A DNA stretch of 35,681 bases, taken from positions 1 to 35,681 of the forward strand of contig NCAP01000016.1 of assembly GCA_002255495.1 (NCBI GenBank), given 5' to 3'. Numbering within the stretch: the first letter of the stretch is position 1; each line of letters starts with the position of its first letter. Both the position numbers and the translations under genes were made by a program. Origin of the DNA: Rhodospirillales bacterium 20-60-12 (GTDB lineage Bacteria > Pseudomonadota > Alphaproteobacteria > Acetobacterales > Acetobacteraceae). Below, piece after piece: positions 16,311 through 24,100 of the stretch. Below the pieces are notes generated by a model, which saw only the letters and a program-made list of their open reading frames with translations, did no database searches and was not told where the DNA came from.

Positions 16311-17314
16311 GCGAGACACCGGTTGCAAACGCGCCGCCCAAACGTCTGACCACTTCGGCCATGATCGCCTCACTGGCCGCACCCGGCCAGCGCACCAAGC
16401 CTGCGCCGTTCGGCCATGCGCTCACGGAACTCGCCCGCGAGAACAAAAATATCGTCGGTATGTCGGCTGATTTGTCGAAATATACCGATATGCATATTTT
16501 CGCCAAAGCCTATCCCGAGCGCTTTTATCAAATGGGCATGGCTGAGCAATTATTGATGAGTGCCGCAGCGGGCATGGCGCGTGAGGGCGCGCAACCCTTC
16601 GTCACCACTTATGCCGTGTTCGCTGCCCGGCGGGCTTATGATTTCATCTGTCTCGCCATTGCCGAAGAAAATCTCGATGTCAAAATCGTCTGCGCGCTGC
16701 CGGGTCTGACCACCGGCTACGGGCCGAGCCATCAAGCAACCGAGGACATTGCGATATTCCGCGGCATGCCGAACCTGACCATTATCGATCCGTGCGATGC
16801 CCTGGACATCGAGCAGGCAGTACCCGCCATCGCCCCTTATAAGGGGCCGGTTTACATGCGCCTGCTGCGCGGTAACGTGCCGCTGGTTCTGGATGAGTAT
16901 AATTATAAATTCGTACTCGGCCGCGCCGCCATGCTGCGCGACGAGAACGATGTGCTGATCATCTCCTCAGGCTTCATGACGATGCGCGCGCTCGAGGCGG
17001 CCAAGCTGCTCGAGCAGGATAACGTCAAGGCCGCCGTCCTGCATGTACCGACCATCAAGCCGCTGGATGAGGCCGGGATTTTAGCCGCTGCATCCAAACC
17101 AGGGCGGATGGTGGTGGTCGCAGAGAATCACAGCGTCATTGGCGGCCTCGGTGAAGCGGTTGCAAGCCTGTTGCTGCGTCATGGCGTCACACCCGCCTTC
17201 CGCCAAATCGGCCTGCCGGATCAATTTCTCGATGCCGGCGCCCTGCCGACGCTCCATGAGCGCTACGGCATTTCAACCGAAGCTGTCGCCCGGCAGATTA
17301 AATCCTGGCTGTAG
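16307..17314 (+). CDS. transketolase, C-terminal (pyrimidine-binding) subunit
   Basis: The 335-residue partner has the pyrimidine-binding domain with the ThDP-activating Glu80 (YQMGMAEQLLMSAAAGMA), the loop LPGLTTGYGPSHQATEDIAIFRGMPN, and a C-terminal transketolase domain (VVVAENHSVIGGLGEAVASLL). The N-terminal 35 residues look poorly conserved. It forms the active enzyme with the upstream subunit. Split enzymes of this kind often serve in specialised catabolic operons rather than the housekeeping pentose phosphate pathway. Confidence 0.88.
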   Translation: MSETPVANAPPKRLTTSAMIASLAAPGQRTKPAPFGHALTELARENKNIVGMSADLSKYTDMHIFAKAYPERFYQMGMAEQLLMSAAAGMAREGAQPFVTTYAVFAARRAYDFICLAIAEENLDVKIVCALPGLTTGYGPSHQATEDIAIFRGMPNLTIIDPCDALDIEQAVPAIAPYKGPVYMRLLRGNVPLVLDEYNYKFVLGRAAMLRDENDVLIISSGFMTMRALEAAKLLEQDNVKAAVLHVPTIKPLDEAGILAAASKPGRMVVVAENHSVIGGLGEAVASLLLRHGVTPAFRQIGLPDQFLDAGALPTLHERYGISTEAVARQIKSWL

Positions 17315-17381
17315 CTGCCTTGCCTTACGGATAAACCGGGAAACCGGCATGATGAACGACAAAAAATTAGGAGGAAACCAC

Positions 17382-18395
17382 ATGACCTATCGCTTGACCC
17401 GCCGTTCCATATTGGCTGCCGGCGCAGCCCTACCTTTGGTCAGCATTATCACCCGCCGCGCCGATGCCGCGGAATTCACCTATAAGCTCGCAACCGGGCA
17501 AGCGCCCTCGCATCCGGTGAATATCCGCGCGCAGGCCGCGATCGATCGCATCAAGGAAGCGACATCGGGCAAATTGCAAATCGAATTATTCCCCGCCGCC
17601 CAGCTCGGCACTGACACGCTGCTGATTTCCCAGGTGCGCAATGGCGGCGTGCAATTCATCAACATGGCCGCCTCAATCTTGGCGACTTATGTGCCGGCTG
17701 CGGGGATTGTGAATGTCGGTTTTGCATTCGACGGCTATAATCAGGTCTGGCAGGCGATGGACGGGCCATTGGGCAAATATATCAGCGCGCAGATCAGCAA
17801 TGCCAATCTGATGACCATTGGCCGCAGCTGGGATAACGGCTTCCGCCAGATCACCTCGTCAAGCAAGCCGATCAAGGCGCCGGGCGATCTGAAGGGCTTC
17901 AAGATCCGCGTGCCGGACGCCCCGATATTGACCTCGCTTTTCACCTCACTCGGCGCCGGGCCGACGCCGCTTGATTTCTCCGAAGTCTATACCGCGCTGC
18001 AAACCCATCTGGTGGCCGGACAGGAGAACCCACTGCCGATCATCGACACCGCCAAACTCTATGAAGTGCAGAAATATTGCTCGATGACCGGCCATGTCTG
18101 GGATGGCTATTGGATTCTCGGCAATCCGGCGGCATTTCGCGAATTGCCTGCCGACGTGCAGGCCATTGTGCTGCGTGAGTTCGATCAGTCAGCCATCGCC
18201 GAACGCGCGGACATCGCCGCCCTCAGCCAATCGCTCCGCCAGAGCATGAGCGCCAAAGGACTGCAATTCCTTGATGTTGATAAGGCGCCGTTCCGTACCG
18301 CTCTGGCGCAGACGAATTTCTATCCGTCATGGAAGAAGAAATTCGGCGAGGACGCTTGGTCACTTCTCGAACAAACATCCGGCAAGTTGGGGTGA
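17382..18395 (+). CDS. TRAP transporter substrate-binding protein (TAXI/DctP type)
   Basis: The 337-residue protein starts with a Tat-like signal (LTRRSILAAGAALPL) and a likely cleavage after ADA near residue 30. The mature part has KLATGQAPSHPVNIRAQAAIDRIKEATSGKLQIELFPAAQLG, the selectivity-type Arg in GFKIRVPDAP, and the Asn of QENPLPI, matching DctP-like proteins. ATG 17382 follows a strong TTAGGAGGAA; the upstream open frame lies in the transketolase gene. It would capture the substrate of this locus in the periplasm, probably an organic acid since the conserved Arg usually binds a carboxylate. Confidence 0.87.
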   Translation: MTYRLTRRSILAAGAALPLVSIITRRADAAEFTYKLATGQAPSHPVNIRAQAAIDRIKEATSGKLQIELFPAAQLGTDTLLISQVRNGGVQFINMAASILATYVPAAGIVNVGFAFDGYNQVWQAMDGPLGKYISAQISNANLMTIGRSWDNGFRQITSSSKPIKAPGDLKGFKIRVPDAPILTSLFTSLGAGPTPLDFSEVYTALQTHLVAGQENPLPIIDTAKLYEVQKYCSMTGHVWDGYWILGNPAAFRELPADVQAIVLREFDQSAIAERADIAALSQSLRQSMSAKGLQFLDVDKAPFRTALAQTNFYPSWKKKFGEDAWSLLEQTSGKLG

Positions 18396-20290
18396 GTGCC
18401 GCCAGCAACATGGACCATCTCGATTCAGCCTCGCAGGGCGGGGCGGCAGGAGAGCGCGAGATTGCGCACCTGCCGCTGCGCCGGCTCGACCGGCTGCTCG
18501 GCTGGCTGATCGATGCACCGGCTGCTTTGCTGGTGCTGGCCGAGTTTGTGTTGACCTTGACCGGCGTGATCTCACGCTTCGTCTTCAACGCCCCCTTGGC
18601 CTGGTGCGACGAGCTGATCTCCATCCTGTTCCTGTGGCTGACCATGTTCGGCGCGGCCAGCGCGTTACGGCGCGGCGATCACATGCGCATGACGACATTG
18701 GTGAACAATCTGCCCGGGCCATGGCGCGCGCGCCTGAACGCCCTGGCCGTGGTAGCACCCGCCTTGCTGCTGCTCATTCTGATCAATCCGACGATTCAAT
18801 ATGCCGCCGCGCAATGGAGCGTGCAGACCCCGACTTTAGGCTTGCACGACACGCTGCGCGCAGGCGCGTTGCCGGTTGGATTTGGGCTGATGATCATGGT
18901 CTGCCTGCTGCGCCTGGCGCGGCATGATGCCCGACATATTCTTCTCGCCATCGGTGTATTGGCGCTGATTGGCGCGGCACTTTATGGCTTGGCGCCGGCG
19001 CTTAATCAGATCGGCAATTGGAATCTGCTCGTCTTTTTCGTGCTGCTTCTGGCAGGCGGCGTGCTCAGCGGCGTGCCGATCGCTTTTTGCTTCGGGCTCT
19101 GCACCGCCGCCTATTTGATGACCATCGGCAGCACGCCGCTGGCGGTCATGCCGGGCTCGATGGACCAGGGCATGAGCTCGGCCATTTTGCTTGCCATACC
19201 TTTATTCATCCTCCTCGGTTATCTCCTGGTCTCGACGCGGATGGCCGCAGTCATCGTGGAATTTCTCGCGGCCTTGCTGGGTCATATCAGGGGTGGATTA
19301 TCCTTCGTATTGATCGGTGCGGTGTTGCTGGTCTCGGGCATCTCAGGCGCCAAAACCGCCGATCTTGCGGCCGTGGCACCGGTGCTGGTGCCGGAGATGA
19401 AGCGCCGCGGCATCAATGAAGGCGAGATTGTCTCCCTGCTCGCCACATCCGGCGCCATGGCGGAAACCATACCCCCCTCGATCGTGCTGATCATCATCGG
19501 CTCGGTCACCGGCGTATCCATCGCCGCTTTGTTCACCGGCGGCTTGCTGCCGGGCTTCGTATTAGCCATGGCACTCGCCCTGGTCGCGCGCTGGCGGACA
19601 TTGGAATCGGGCACACATCTGACCCGGAAGATCCCCCGGCGTGAAGTCGGGCGGCGCTTCGTCATCGCGCTGCCGGGGCTTATTCTGCCGTTCATCATCC
19701 GCTTTGCAGTCATTGACGGTATCGCCACGGCAACCGAGGTTTCAACCATCGGCATCTTTTATGCCGTGGTCGTCGGGCTCGTCATTTATCGGCATTTCGA
19801 GTGGCGCCGGCTCTACCCCATGCTTGTTCATACCGCCTCGCTGGCCGGGGCGATTTTATTCATCATCGGCGCCGCAACCGCGATGGGCTGGGCGCTGACC
19901 CAATCGAATTTCTCCCACGCCATTGCCGTGTTCATGGCCGGTGTTCCGGGCGGGCGCTACGGGTTTTTATTGATCTCGATGCTGATGATGATCGTGTTGG
20001 GCAGCGTGCTTGAGGGGATACCGGCAATGGTCCTGTTCGGCCCCCTGCTCTTCCCGATTGCCCGCCAGCTTGGCATCAATGAAGTGCAATATGCCATGGT
20101 CGTTGTGCTTTCGATGGGCATCGGCCTGTTCGCGCCACCATTCGGACTTGGCTATTATGCCGCATCGACCATCGCCCGGATCAGCCCCGATGCCGGTATG
20201 CGGCGCATCTGGCCCTATACGGCCGCCTTGGTGACCGGATTATTGCTGGTCGCTGCGGTGCCATGGATTTCCACCGGGTTTCTGGGTTAA
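18392..20290 (+). CDS. TRAP transporter fused small and large membrane subunits (DctQ-DctM)
   Basis: The 632-residue membrane protein joins a four-helix DctQ domain (about residues 35-190, with FNAPLAWCDELISILFLWLTMFGAA) to a DctM domain (from about 220 to the end, about twelve helices, including PLFILLGYLL, ISGAKTADLAAVAPVLVPEM and PPFGLGYY). It uses the Na+ gradient to import what the binding protein delivers. I chose GTG 18392, which overlaps the upstream stop (GTGA); ATG 18410 is possible. Fusion of Q and M is known in the family. Confidence 0.86.
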   Translation: MSAASNMDHLDSASQGGAAGEREIAHLPLRRLDRLLGWLIDAPAALLVLAEFVLTLTGVISRFVFNAPLAWCDELISILFLWLTMFGAASALRRGDHMRMTTLVNNLPGPWRARLNALAVVAPALLLLILINPTIQYAAAQWSVQTPTLGLHDTLRAGALPVGFGLMIMVCLLRLARHDARHILLAIGVLALIGAALYGLAPALNQIGNWNLLVFFVLLLAGGVLSGVPIAFCFGLCTAAYLMTIGSTPLAVMPGSMDQGMSSAILLAIPLFILLGYLLVSTRMAAVIVEFLAALLGHIRGGLSFVLIGAVLLVSGISGAKTADLAAVAPVLVPEMKRRGINEGEIVSLLATSGAMAETIPPSIVLIIIGSVTGVSIAALFTGGLLPGFVLAMALALVARWRTLESGTHLTRKIPRREVGRRFVIALPGLILPFIIRFAVIDGIATATEVSTIGIFYAVVVGLVIYRHFEWRRLYPMLVHTASLAGAILFIIGAATAMGWALTQSNFSHAIAVFMAGVPGGRYGFLLISMLMMIVLGSVLEGIPAMVLFGPLLFPIARQLGINEVQYAMVVVLSMGIGLFAPPFGLGYYAASTIARISPDAGMRRIWPYTAALVTGLLLVAAVPWISTGFLG

Positions 20291-20299
20291 TGAGGCGTT

Positions 20300-21268
20300 A
20301 TGAACCAGCCCCCGGACAAGCCGCGTATTGTCTTCCTCGATCGCGCCACCCTCGCCCCATCAGTCACTTTGCACGTGCCGGGTTTTGCCCATGACATGAT
20401 CTCCTATGATCGCAGTGCCGCTGCCGATGTCGCGGGCCGGATTGAAAACGCGGATATCGTGATTACCAACAAAGTGAAACTCACCGAGTCCGCAATTGCC
20501 CAGGCGCAGCGTTTGCGGTTTGTCGCCGTCGCGGCAACCGGCACCGATAATGTCGATCTCGCAGCGTGCCGCGCGCGCGGTATCATTGTCAGCAATATCC
20601 GCGATTATGCGGTCAATACCGTGCCCGAACATACATTCGCCCTGATATTGGCGCTGCGCCGAAGCCTGCTGGCCTATCGAGACTCGGTGCGCGCCGGGCG
20701 CTGGCAGGATTCCGGGCAATTCTGCTATTTTGACTATCCGATCGAGGATCTCGCCGGTTCGGTGTTGGGCATCGTCGGCAGCGGCGCCCTTGGCTCGAAA
20801 GTGGCAGCTCTCGGCCGGGCCTTCGGCATGAAAGTAATCTTTGCCGGGCGCAAGGATGCGCCCGCCACCCAGGGCCATGTCGAATTTGGCGAATTTCTGG
20901 CCAATGCGGATATCATCACATTGCATTGCCCCCTGACCCCGAGCACCCGCAATATGATCGATGCAACGGCTTTCGCCGCCATGCGCCGGCATCCCTTGCT
21001 GATCAACACAGCGCGCGGCGGGCTTGTGGACGAAATTGCCTTGGGCCATGCTTTGCGCAGCGGTCAGATTGCCGGCGCAGGGTTCGATGTCGCAACCGCC
21101 GAGCCGCCGCCTGCTGATCACCCTTTGATGTCATTATGCGACATGCCGCAATTCATCCTCACCCCGCATGTCGCCTGGGCGAGCCACAGCGCCATGCAGG
21201 CCCTGGCCGATCAAATGATCGGTAATATCGAACTCTTCATGGCCGGAACGCCGCGTCACATCGTCTGA
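20300..21268 (+). CDS. D-2-hydroxyacid dehydrogenase, hydroxypyruvate/glyoxylate reductase-like
   Basis: The 322-residue protein has the NAD loop GIVGSGALG (157-165) and the triad Arg239 (NTARGGLVDE), Glu268 and His290. The HVAWAS end of the active site is typical of glycerate dehydrogenase/hydroxypyruvate reductase-like members. It differs from SlcC upstream and is not an obvious duplicate. Nine bases separate it from the TRAP gene, so it closes the operon. It may reduce a two- or three-carbon oxoacid formed from transketolase products, or oxidise an imported hydroxyacid. Confidence 0.85.
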   Translation: MNQPPDKPRIVFLDRATLAPSVTLHVPGFAHDMISYDRSAAADVAGRIENADIVITNKVKLTESAIAQAQRLRFVAVAATGTDNVDLAACRARGIIVSNIRDYAVNTVPEHTFALILALRRSLLAYRDSVRAGRWQDSGQFCYFDYPIEDLAGSVLGIVGSGALGSKVAALGRAFGMKVIFAGRKDAPATQGHVEFGEFLANADIITLHCPLTPSTRNMIDATAFAAMRRHPLLINTARGGLVDEIALGHALRSGQIAGAGFDVATAEPPPADHPLMSLCDMPQFILTPHVAWASHSAMQALADQMIGNIELFMAGTPRHIV

Positions 21269-21282
21269 ATTTGGCGGCCCGC

Positions 21283-21296
21283 TTGATCCACATCAA
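21283..21296. promoter_or_regulatory. FNR/FixK-type box (anaerobox)
   Basis: TTGAT-CCAC-ATCAA is a perfect match to the FNR/FixK consensus TTGAT-N4-ATCAA. It lies 65 bases before the first gene of the fabI-phaC-pta-ackA group. A -10-like stretch around 21314-21323 would put the box near -41, the class II activator position. It suggests activation at low oxygen. Confidence 0.75.
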
Positions 21297-21354
21297 GGCC
21301 TGATATCTGCAAATAGGCTTATTGGGGCTTCATGTTTTTGTCATGGAGGCCGAT

Positions 21355-21627
21355 ATGAGCAAGGCAGATAGCAGCAGAGCCGATCAGACGGGTGACAGCT
21401 TGGCGATCAGTTCGATCAGCCGCCATTTTATGGTTCCGCACACCGAGATCATCGCCCATCTCTCGAGCGTCATGAGGGTAATCACTGAGGCGCAAATCGA
21501 ATGCAGCATGGCATTATTGCGAGCGCAGGCCGATATGGTGCAGGCGTGGCTGCCGGCCGCCCCTCTGCTCGCAGCGGAAACCGATCCACCCTACCTTGCC
21601 GCGCGCAAGGCCGAGCATGTCCATTGA
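21355..21627 (+). CDS. small helical protein, possibly phasin-like
   Basis: The 90-residue protein is not one I recognise for certain. It has no signal peptide; residues 25-70 look like amphipathic helix (HTEIIAHLSSVMRVITEAQ, MALLRAQADMVQAWLP). Phasins, which coat polyhydroxyalkanoate granules, are small helical proteins of this style, and a PHA-synthase-like gene lies two genes downstream. ATG 21355 has GGAGG five bases upstream. Its stop overlaps fabI. A role in granule binding is inference; it could also be an accessory subunit of the PhaC-like enzyme. Confidence 0.6.
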   Translation: MSKADSSRADQTGDSLAISSISRHFMVPHTEIIAHLSSVMRVITEAQIECSMALLRAQADMVQAWLPAAPLLAAETDPPYLAARKAEHVH

Positions 21628-22408
21628 GCAGGCGGCTTCCCCTCAGTTCAACCTGAAGGGAAAGCGCGGCCTGATTTTGGGGATCGCCAATGATCACAGC
21701 ATTGCCGCCGGATGCGCGCGCCAGTTCGCGGCGCAAGGGGCCATTCTGGCGGCAACATATCTCAACGCCACCGCAAAGCCCTTTGTCAGCGCGGTGACCG
21801 ATGCCCTGCCCTGCCCCATTCTGCTCGCCTGCAACGTGCTGGACCCGGGCGCTCTGGAAGCAGTGTTCGCCGACATTACCAAAAATTGGGGCAGTCTGGA
21901 TTTCGTTCTGCATTCCATCGCCTTCGCGCCAAAAAATGATTTGCATGGGCGGGTCACCGATTGTTCGGCCGCAGGTTTTGCCACGGCCATGGACGTATCC
22001 TGCCACTCCTTCATTCGTGCGGCGAAACTCGCCGAACCATTGATGAAACAAGGCGGCACATTGCTGGCGGTCAGCTTCTACGGGTCGGCTCATGTGGTGG
22101 CGCATTATAACATCATGGGGCCGGTCAAAGCGGCATTGGAGAGCAGCGTGCGCTATCTGGCAGCAGAACTCGGGCCGCAACAAATCAGGGTGCACGCTTT
22201 GTCACCGGGGCCGATCGCTACGCGCGCCGCGCGGGGCATTGATCGGTTCGATGAATTGCTGGCCGATGCGGCCATACAGGCGCCCGAACATCAATTGGTC
22301 ACGATCGATGATGTCGGCGCGGTCGCGGCCTTTCTGGTCAGCGACGCCGCACGGCACATGACCGGCACGATCATACCCATCGATGCCGGCCAGCAGGTGG
22401 TGGCATGA
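21617..22408 (+). CDS. fabI: enoyl-[acyl-carrier-protein] reductase, FabI type
   Basis: The 263-residue SDR-superfamily protein begins LKGKRGLILGIANDHSIAAGCA, the typical FabI NAD site. Catalytic Tyr164 and Lys171 have the FabI spacing Y-x6-K (YNIMGPVK), and HSIAFAPK and GSAHVVAHYN are also present. FabI reduces the enoyl double bond in fatty acid synthesis. In this operon it may be a second copy tied to low-oxygen growth rather than the housekeeping enzyme. ATG 21617 overlaps the end of the upstream gene. The ..RGIDRFDELL.. segment stands where FabI normally has its substrate-binding loop. Confidence 0.87.
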   Translation: MSIEQAASPQFNLKGKRGLILGIANDHSIAAGCARQFAAQGAILAATYLNATAKPFVSAVTDALPCPILLACNVLDPGALEAVFADITKNWGSLDFVLHSIAFAPKNDLHGRVTDCSAAGFATAMDVSCHSFIRAAKLAEPLMKQGGTLLAVSFYGSAHVVAHYNIMGPVKAALESSVRYLAAELGPQQIRVHALSPGPIATRAARGIDRFDELLADAAIQAPEHQLVTIDDVGAVAAFLVSDAARHMTGTIIPIDAGQQVVA

Positions 22409-24093
22409 TGCCCGGATCAGACAAAGACCGGGCGTTGCATGTCGCCCAGGCGAAATTATCGGGCGGATTGGCGCCGGAGGCGATGGGCCTCGCTTTAGCC
22501 GATTGGAGTTTGCATATCGCCAATCAGCCGAGCAAACGCGCTGCCTTGGTCAAGCGTGCCTTGGCCGATATGAAAGCCTTCTGGTTACAAGCCATGGGAT
22601 TGCCGCAGCCGCCGCCGAACCAAGATATTCATGATCATCGCTTCGCTCACCCAACCTGGAACCAGCCCGGATATGCCTTGCTTCGCGATGCCTATCTGCG
22701 GAGCGAACATTGGTGGCAGGAGGCAACGACCGACATCGACGGTATGACACGGCAGAACCAGCAAATGATCAGCTTTCTGACACGCCAGATGATCGATGCC
22801 GCCTCGCCGGTGAATATCCCGCTGCTCAATCCACAGATTATTGAGACGACGAGGCTCAGCCACGGCGAGAATATCCGCCAAGGTCTGGAAAATTTTCTGG
22901 CCGACATGGCCGCGGTCGAACAGCCGCCACTGCAACATATACCCGGTCAGGATGTCGCCATCACGCCGGGCGAGGTGATTTTCCGCAACCATTTGATCGA
23001 GCTGATCCAATATAACCCAAGCACCGCGACAGTTCACCCTGAACCAATCCTGATCATTCCAGCCTGGATTATGAAATATTATATTCTCGATCTATCGCCT
23101 GAAAACTCGCTCATTCGCTATCTGGTCGCTGCCGGCTACACGGTATTCTGCATCTCCTGGCTCAATCCACAAACCAAGGACCGCGATCTCGGACTTGATG
23201 ATTACCGCCGCGATGGCGTGATGGCAGCTATTGATGCCGTCAGCGCCATTTGCGCAGATGCCAAAATCCATGCTTTGGGCTACTGCCTGGGCGGCACCCT
23301 GCTCTCCATCACCGCCGCTGCCTTGGCGCGCGACGGTGATACGCGCATCGCCGGCCTGACAATGCTCGCTGCCCAAACCGATTTTACCGAGGCGGGTGAG
23401 CTGAAAGTCTTCATCTCCGAACCGCAACTCGCCCTGCTCGATGATGTCATGGGCGAGGCGGGATATCTTGACGGCGCCAAAATGGGCGGCTCTTTCGCCA
23501 TGCTGCGCGCCAATGACATGATCTGGTCACGCATCTCGCATCGCTATTTTCTAGGCGAGAAAACGCATGAATCCGATATGGCGTCCTGGGATGCCGACAC
23601 GACCCGGATGCCCTATCGCATGCATTCGCAATATTTACGCAAGCTCTATCTGCATAATGATCTGGCCGAGGGCCGCCTGAATGTCGAAGGCAAGCCGGTG
23701 ATCATCAGTCAGATCAAAGTCCCCTGCTTCATTGTCAGCGCCGAAACCGATTGGGTCGCACCTTGGCGGTCGGTGCATAAATTCATGCTTCTCAACGCCG
23801 GCGATATCACCTTCATCCTGGCATCCGGCGGCCATAATGGCGGCATCGTCAGCGTGCCTGGCACACCACACCGGCATTACCGGGCGATGCGCCGCAAACC
23901 CGGCGAGGCCTATCAATCGACGGAGGATTTCATGGCCACAGCCAAACTGACCGAGAATTCCTGGTGGCCGGCTTTGGTCGAATTTCTCGATCTATATTCA
24001 TCGCGGGCCACATCACCACCGGCCATGGGCAACCCCAAGGCTGGATATAAAAAGCTGGAACCCGCCCCCGGCCAATATGTCTTGCAGCGTTAG
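22405..24093 (+). CDS. PHA synthase-like alpha/beta hydrolase (PhaC family)
   Basis: The 562-residue protein has the poly-beta-hydroxybutyrate polymerase N-terminal region (about 70-230) and an alpha/beta hydrolase core. The lipase-like box is GYCLGG with Cys294 as nucleophile; Asp449 (ETDWVAPW) and His477 (SGGHNGG) complete the triad. These match PhaC, which polymerises hydroxyacyl-CoA, and the length fits class I. Its partners (FabI, MaoC-Pta, AckA) differ from the usual phaCAB set, so a divergent role is possible. The start overlaps the fabI stop. Confidence 0.83.
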   Translation: MMPGSDKDRALHVAQAKLSGGLAPEAMGLALADWSLHIANQPSKRAALVKRALADMKAFWLQAMGLPQPPPNQDIHDHRFAHPTWNQPGYALLRDAYLRSEHWWQEATTDIDGMTRQNQQMISFLTRQMIDAASPVNIPLLNPQIIETTRLSHGENIRQGLENFLADMAAVEQPPLQHIPGQDVAITPGEVIFRNHLIELIQYNPSTATVHPEPILIIPAWIMKYYILDLSPENSLIRYLVAAGYTVFCISWLNPQTKDRDLGLDDYRRDGVMAAIDAVSAICADAKIHALGYCLGGTLLSITAAALARDGDTRIAGLTMLAAQTDFTEAGELKVFISEPQLALLDDVMGEAGYLDGAKMGGSFAMLRANDMIWSRISHRYFLGEKTHESDMASWDADTTRMPYRMHSQYLRKLYLHNDLAEGRLNVEGKPVIISQIKVPCFIVSAETDWVAPWRSVHKFMLLNAGDITFILASGGHNGGIVSVPGTPHRHYRAMRRKPGEAYQSTEDFMATAKLTENSWWPALVEFLDLYSSRATSPPAMGNPKAGYKKLEPAPGQYVLQR

Positions 24094-24100
24094 CAACATT

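Noticed and set aside
17335-17346. CCGG-GAAA-CCGG as a terminator after the transketolase
   Set aside because: Only a four-base stem without a T-run, and the downstream TRAP genes probably belong to the same transcript.
17139-17381. Longer start for the TRAP binding protein
   Set aside because: It overlaps the transketolase gene and would hide the signal peptide; TTAGGAGGAA marks 17382.
20360-21121. Open frame of 253 codons on the minus strand
   Set aside because: Antisense to the D-2-hydroxyacid dehydrogenase, whose catalytic residues are intact.
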